From the NCBI GenBank assembly GCA_016903655.1, contig JADQBC010000020.1:1-38825 (forward strand): a stretch of 38,825 nucleotides of DNA, written 5' to 3'. The stretch is from Gomphosphaeria aponina SAG 52.96 = DSM 107014 (GTDB lineage: Bacteria > Cyanobacteriota > Cyanobacteriia > Cyanobacteriales > Gomphosphaeriaceae). Below, piece by piece: positions 34,941 through 38,825 of this stretch. The notes beneath the pieces are model-generated. The model ran no database searches. It was not told the DNA's origin and worked only from the letters and a program-made list of their open reading frames with translations. The translations under genes were made by a program, and so were the position numbers. How positions within the stretch are numbered: position 1 is the stretch's first letter; each line of letters opens with the position of its first letter.

Positions 34941-37517
34941 TCAATTCAACCAAGGACTAACATCAACGGCTAACTTTTGACCCAACTTTAATAAGGGGCG
35001 AATTTGAGTTAAATCCCAACGACAGACGCAATGACCATTACCATTTACTTCCAAACAATCTGGCACAATGCGATTGTGCAGGCATTTATAATACATTTCC
35101 TGAGCTCGGTCGAGAGATAAACCCAAATTGAGGTTATTTCCCACATTAATTATTTGCTCCAACCGTTGCACATCTGCTTCTAAATTAGTTGGGTCACCAT
35201 CATGTAAAATATGCCAGAGAGAACGGAGAATAAGTTGTTCTAAGGTTTTCTTGGCTTCAGGAATTTTTAATTGACAGCGGAGATGGTTAGCTTCAGCAGC
35301 GATCGCCTCTAATTCAGCCAAATGTTTTTCCATTTCTTCTGAGTTTCCTGTTGAATCTTGCAGCGCTGCAATTTTCATTAAACAACGGTGAGACAAAGCT
35401 ACCTCAGCCGCTACTTGCAACTCTTGGGGTACTGGTAACTCATCCCGTTGAAAAGCCACCAAAACACTATAATTATCCCGATAAACCTGGGTATAAAGTT
35501 GGTCTAAACGCTTCTTAGTTTCTTCTGTTAACTGCTGAATAATGCGGTGACGTTCCTCAGCAAATAAATGTTGTAAATCAAAAGACTGATCGCCAAACAA
35601 TTGAGTCATCACCAGAATCATTTTTGCTGCACTTGCTTGTTTTAGCGCCTCAAATAACTTCTCTTTTAAATCAGCATAAGCCAAACGACCAGCGAAAGGT
35701 TCAATACAGCAGTGGAAGTCCCAACCCCCCAAATGCAAAACAGCAAAGACAAAATGATTACTTTCCCAAGTTATTTCCGAAACCAAACGCACCTGACCAA
35801 CTGCTAAAGAAAGAGCCCCAATATTTTGTTTTTGATAATCTAATTGTTGGGCATTATAACAGTAAACTTGGTGGTCAGTGGGATAAGTAGTAAACAGAGA
35901 ACTTATGGCATAGTGAGCGGCTACTTGCTGAAAACTAATTTGGGAAGAGACCACCAAATGGCGATATACTGCCGCACCATTCCCAAAGAACTCCACATTA
36001 CTTGGAGCTACAGTAAGACGACGGAGGAACTCTTCTTCTAACTGTACCCCAGCTACCTCTCCTGCCAATTCTAAAGCACGAGCTGCATAGCGCAAAATTT
36101 GCACCCCTTCTGGGCGAGAGATCTCCTCAAAAAACCAACCACAGCTAGTGTACATTAATAGAGAATGACGCTGCATTTCCAACAGACGCAGAGCATCTAT
36201 TTGTTCTGCTGGAGTCAGTTGGTGAGCTTGATGGCGACTGAGAAACTTATCAACCATTACAGCCGAGCGGTCTAAAACTACCGTGATATATTCATCCCGT
36301 GCTAACCAGGGGTCGCGGAAAAACTTGCGCCCGCTATCCTCATATATCTCAACCAATTGATCTCGCAACCAATTTAAAGTATTGCGTAGAGGTTTGCGCC
36401 ATTTTTGGTGCCAAAGCCCACCACCACCGCAACCACAATCATCTTGCCAACGATCTACTCCGTGGGAACAACTCCAGGCGGTTACGGGTTTGAGTTGCAC
36501 CTCCCAGGTTGGGGGGTTAATGCTGAGATAGTGAGCAAAATTAGTTACCGTCCAGCCCCGCTTGGCAAACTCTTCAGTCACAGCATAGGCGATACATTTT
36601 TCTGTTCCCCCCTTGTGATGGCCAAAGGTTTCCCCATCGGTAGCTACACTAATTAGCTGTGCAGGGCGATTATCCCCTCTTACTGCTTGTCCAATGCGGC
36701 CAACCAAATGATGACTACTACTCAAAACATCATCAAACCCCATATCCCTGGAGATAGGGCCATCATAGAAAAAGATATCAATATATCTTTCGTCGTCAAG
36801 GAAACAGCGATAGGGGCGAGTGGGATCAATTTGACCCCCTCCCACTTCATGCCATTCAGGCTCGGGGGTGGTTTCAGTGCGGAAGGGGCGACAGCGCTCT
36901 GCTTGGGAAGGGGCGAGGATAATAAATTTAATCCCCTCATCGATAAGAGCTTCGAGGGTGGGGGAATCGATCGCTGTTTCTGCTAACCACATCCCTTCTG
37001 GATCTCTTTGAAAACGAGAGCGGAAGTCTTCCTTCCCCCAACGGATTTGGGTGTACTTGTCTCTTTTGTTGGCGAGGGGGAGGATAATGTGGTTATAGAC
37101 TTGGGCGATCGCATTTCCATGACCATTGAGACGTACACAGCTTTTGCGATCGCCTTCGAGAATGCGTTGATACACTTCTATGTCATAACTTTGCAACCAT
37201 GACATGAGAGTTGCACCGAGATTAAAACTTAAATACTCAAAATTATTCACAATCCCCACCACTTCGCCCTGATTATTTAATATTCTGGCAAAAGCATTGG
37301 GGCGATAGCATTCATAATGAATACGTTCATTCCAGTCATGGAATGGAAAGGCGCTAGGTTGTCTTTCGATGGTATTTAAATAGGGGTTTTCCCTGGGGGG
37401 TTGGTAGAAGTGACCATGAACAGTCACATAGACACCCGAGGCAGTTTTGAGGCGATCAATTTTGCTCTGGGGCGCTTCCACTTTTGTAAGCATCATCTTT
37501 GTATCAGCAATAGTCAT
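34941..37517 (-). CDS. Glycoside hydrolase family 57-type protein with DUF3536-like C-terminus
   Basis: YVTVHGHFYQPPRENPYLNTIERQPSAFPFHDWNERIHYECYRPNAFARIL; WLAETAIDSPTLEALIDEGIKFIILAPSQA. Start taken at MTIADTKMM. Confidence 0.9.
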   Translation of the reverse strand: MTIADTKMMLTKVEAPQSKIDRLKTASGVYVTVHGHFYQPPRENPYLNTIERQPSAFPFHDWNERIHYECYRPNAFARILNNQGEVVGIVNNFEYLSFNLGATLMSWLQSYDIEVYQRILEGDRKSCVRLNGHGNAIAQVYNHIILPLANKRDKYTQIRWGKEDFRSRFQRDPEGMWLAETAIDSPTLEALIDEGIKFIILAPSQAERCRPFRTETTPEPEWHEVGGGQIDPTRPYRCFLDDERYIDIFFYDGPISRDMGFDDVLSSSHHLVGRIGQAVRGDNRPAQLISVATDGETFGHHKGGTEKCIAYAVTEEFAKRGWTVTNFAHYLSINPPTWEVQLKPVTAWSCSHGVDRWQDDCGCGGGGLWHQKWRKPLRNTLNWLRDQLVEIYEDSGRKFFRDPWLARDEYITVVLDRSAVMVDKFLSRHQAHQLTPAEQIDALRLLEMQRHSLLMYTSCGWFFEEISRPEGVQILRYAARALELAGEVAGVQLEEEFLRRLTVAPSNVEFFGNGAAVYRHLVVSSQISFQQVAAHYAISSLFTTYPTDHQVYCYNAQQLDYQKQNIGALSLAVGQVRLVSEITWESNHFVFAVLHLGGWDFHCCIEPFAGRLAYADLKEKLFEALKQASAAKMILVMTQLFGDQSFDLQHLFAEERHRIIQQLTEETKKRLDQLYTQVYRDNYSVLVAFQRDELPVPQELQVAAEVALSHRCLMKIAALQDSTGNSEEMEKHLAELEAIAAEANHLRCQLKIPEAKKTLEQLILRSLWHILHDGDPTNLEADVQRLEQIINVGNNLNLGLSLDRAQEMYYKCLHNRIVPDCLEVNGNGHCVCRWDLTQIRPLLKLGQKLAVDVSPWLN

Positions 37518-37784
37518 AATTTTTTTCCTAAATTGTCTCAATTTGTTAACTTCCTTTTTAAGATGATGCTTGCCTTCGCAAGTGGCAAACATCATCAAAT
37601 CAAGGGTTTTGGCTTGTGGTTTAAACCTGATAACTGAGAGATTATGCAGTTATTCTTCTATTTAAACGCAATTTTTGTTGGCAGAGTTATTGCTCAAGAT
37701 CTTTAACAATTTCTTAAGAATTTGTGCAATAAGTTAAAATTTGATTAGGCAAGGTGGAAAATTAGCAAGCAGAGTGGAAAGTCT

Positions 37785-38609
37785 ATGTTAGAGAATACTC
37801 TAAAAGTAACTAAGGTTGCACTGCTCCCAACTCAAGCAGAACTTCCCTATGATGATGGAATACCGATGGAAAGTCAAAGACATAAAACCCAAATGGAGCT
37901 TCTAATTGATGTTATTTCAATTTGGTTAGAAGGAAGGTCAGATGGCTATGTAGGCGGCAATATGTTTGTCTATTATAGTTTAGAACAGGTGAAAAACAAA
38001 GACTGGAGTGGACCAGATTTTTTTGTGGTTTTAGGTGTCCCAAAAAAAGAACGTCTGAGTTGGGTAGTCTGGGAAGAAGGAAAAGTCCCTGATGTGGTGA
38101 TTGAGTTACTTTCTGAAAGTACTGCCTATACAGATAAAAATGAGAAAAAATTGATTTATCAAAATCAATTACAGGTCCCAGAATATTTCTGGTTTGATCC
38201 TTTTAATCCTCAGGATTTGGCAGGTTTTTCTTTACAAAATGCTAACTATCAACCCTTAGAATTTAATGAGCAAAATCAATTAATTAGTCGCGCTTTAAAT
38301 TTAGCTTTAGTGCGTTGGCCTGGGGAATATAAAGGAATAAATACAACTTGGCTACGCTGGGCTACTTCTTCGGGAGAATTATTACCCAATGCTGAAGAAA
38401 TTGCCTTACAAGAAAAACAACGGGCAGATGCAGAAAAACAACGGGCACAAGAGGAAAAACAACGGGCGGATGCAGAAAAACAACGGGCAGATCTGGCAGA
38501 ATCAAAGTTAAGGCAAACTGCACGTAACTTACTGCAAGAAGGAATGACTATTCAACAGGTAGCAAGTTTAACTGGTTTATCTGAAATGCAAATAAATCAA
38601 CTAAATTAA
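37785..38609 (+). CDS. Uma2 family (DUF820) putative restriction endonuclease-like protein
   Basis: GNMFVYYSLEQVKNKDWSGPDFFVVLGVPKKERLSWVVWEEGKVPDVVIELLSEST and PEYFWFDPF; C-terminal EKQRADA heptads. Confidence 0.93.
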   Translation: MLENTLKVTKVALLPTQAELPYDDGIPMESQRHKTQMELLIDVISIWLEGRSDGYVGGNMFVYYSLEQVKNKDWSGPDFFVVLGVPKKERLSWVVWEEGKVPDVVIELLSESTAYTDKNEKKLIYQNQLQVPEYFWFDPFNPQDLAGFSLQNANYQPLEFNEQNQLISRALNLALVRWPGEYKGINTTWLRWATSSGELLPNAEEIALQEKQRADAEKQRAQEEKQRADAEKQRADLAESKLRQTARNLLQEGMTIQQVASLTGLSEMQINQLN

Positions 38610-38712
38610 TCTTAGTCATTAGTCATTAGCCCTTATTTCTAATTTGTGCTAATGATGAGTGATTAAAAATTCAATTAGGCTGTGAAAAATTAGCAAGCAG
38701 AGTGGAAAGTCT

Positions 38713-38825
38713 ATGTTAGAGAATACTCTAAAAGTAACTAAGGTTGCACTGCTCCCAACTCAAGCAGAACTTCCCTATGATGATGGAATACCGATGGAAA
38801 GTCAAAGACATAAAACCCAAATGGA
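38713..38825 (+). CDS. Second tandem copy of the Uma2 gene, 5' end only (window edge)
   Basis: 113 nt identical to 37785-37897, plus about 27 nt of identical upstream sequence. Confidence 0.92.
   Translation, partial: MLENTLKVTKVALLPTQAELPYDDGIPMESQRHKTQM

Noticed and set aside
35624-37637. Plus-strand ORFs opposite the GH57 gene
   Set aside because: Antisense shadows with no family resemblance.

Overview
This is a cyanobacterial chromosome segment: it carries many GCGATCGC (HIP1) octamers and the photosystem II cluster rubA-ycf48-psbE-psbF-psbL-psbJ. Other recognisable loci are: a partial tnpB at the left edge; a pterin-4a-carbinolamine dehydratase; cbiA; a TrmH/SpoU methyltransferase; tRNA-Leu(CAG); murA; a circularly permuted ATP-grasp / alpha-E / Anbu peptidase cluster; a secreted ParB-like protein; ccdA; a giant TIGR03032-TPR-GT41-GNAT fusion protein; a 1,300-residue FG-GAP repeat protein; a GHL10 hydrolase; a DSHCT helicase; a thioesterase; a WecG-like glycosyltransferase; a broken xisH with an intact xisI; a sugar transferase; a GH57 protein; and a tandemly duplicated Uma2-family gene. 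The most unusual signal is a small family of inverted-repeat-bounded elements, GTAGGGGCGGGTTTAG...AATATCAAAACCCGCCCC. It occurs four times in the window: once between genes, once in a broken sulfotransferase gene out of frame, and twice inside the giant glycosyltransferase gene in frame, where it encodes VGAGLxT...NLNIKTxPNP peptides. Other notable items are a possible AUU start codon on murA, a duplicated promoter-like segment with one candidate small RNA, Fur-box-like inverted arms, nested non-autonomous elements, and a paralogue relic keeping only the two ends of the giant gene. No database searches were run; family names come from recognising the translated sequences.
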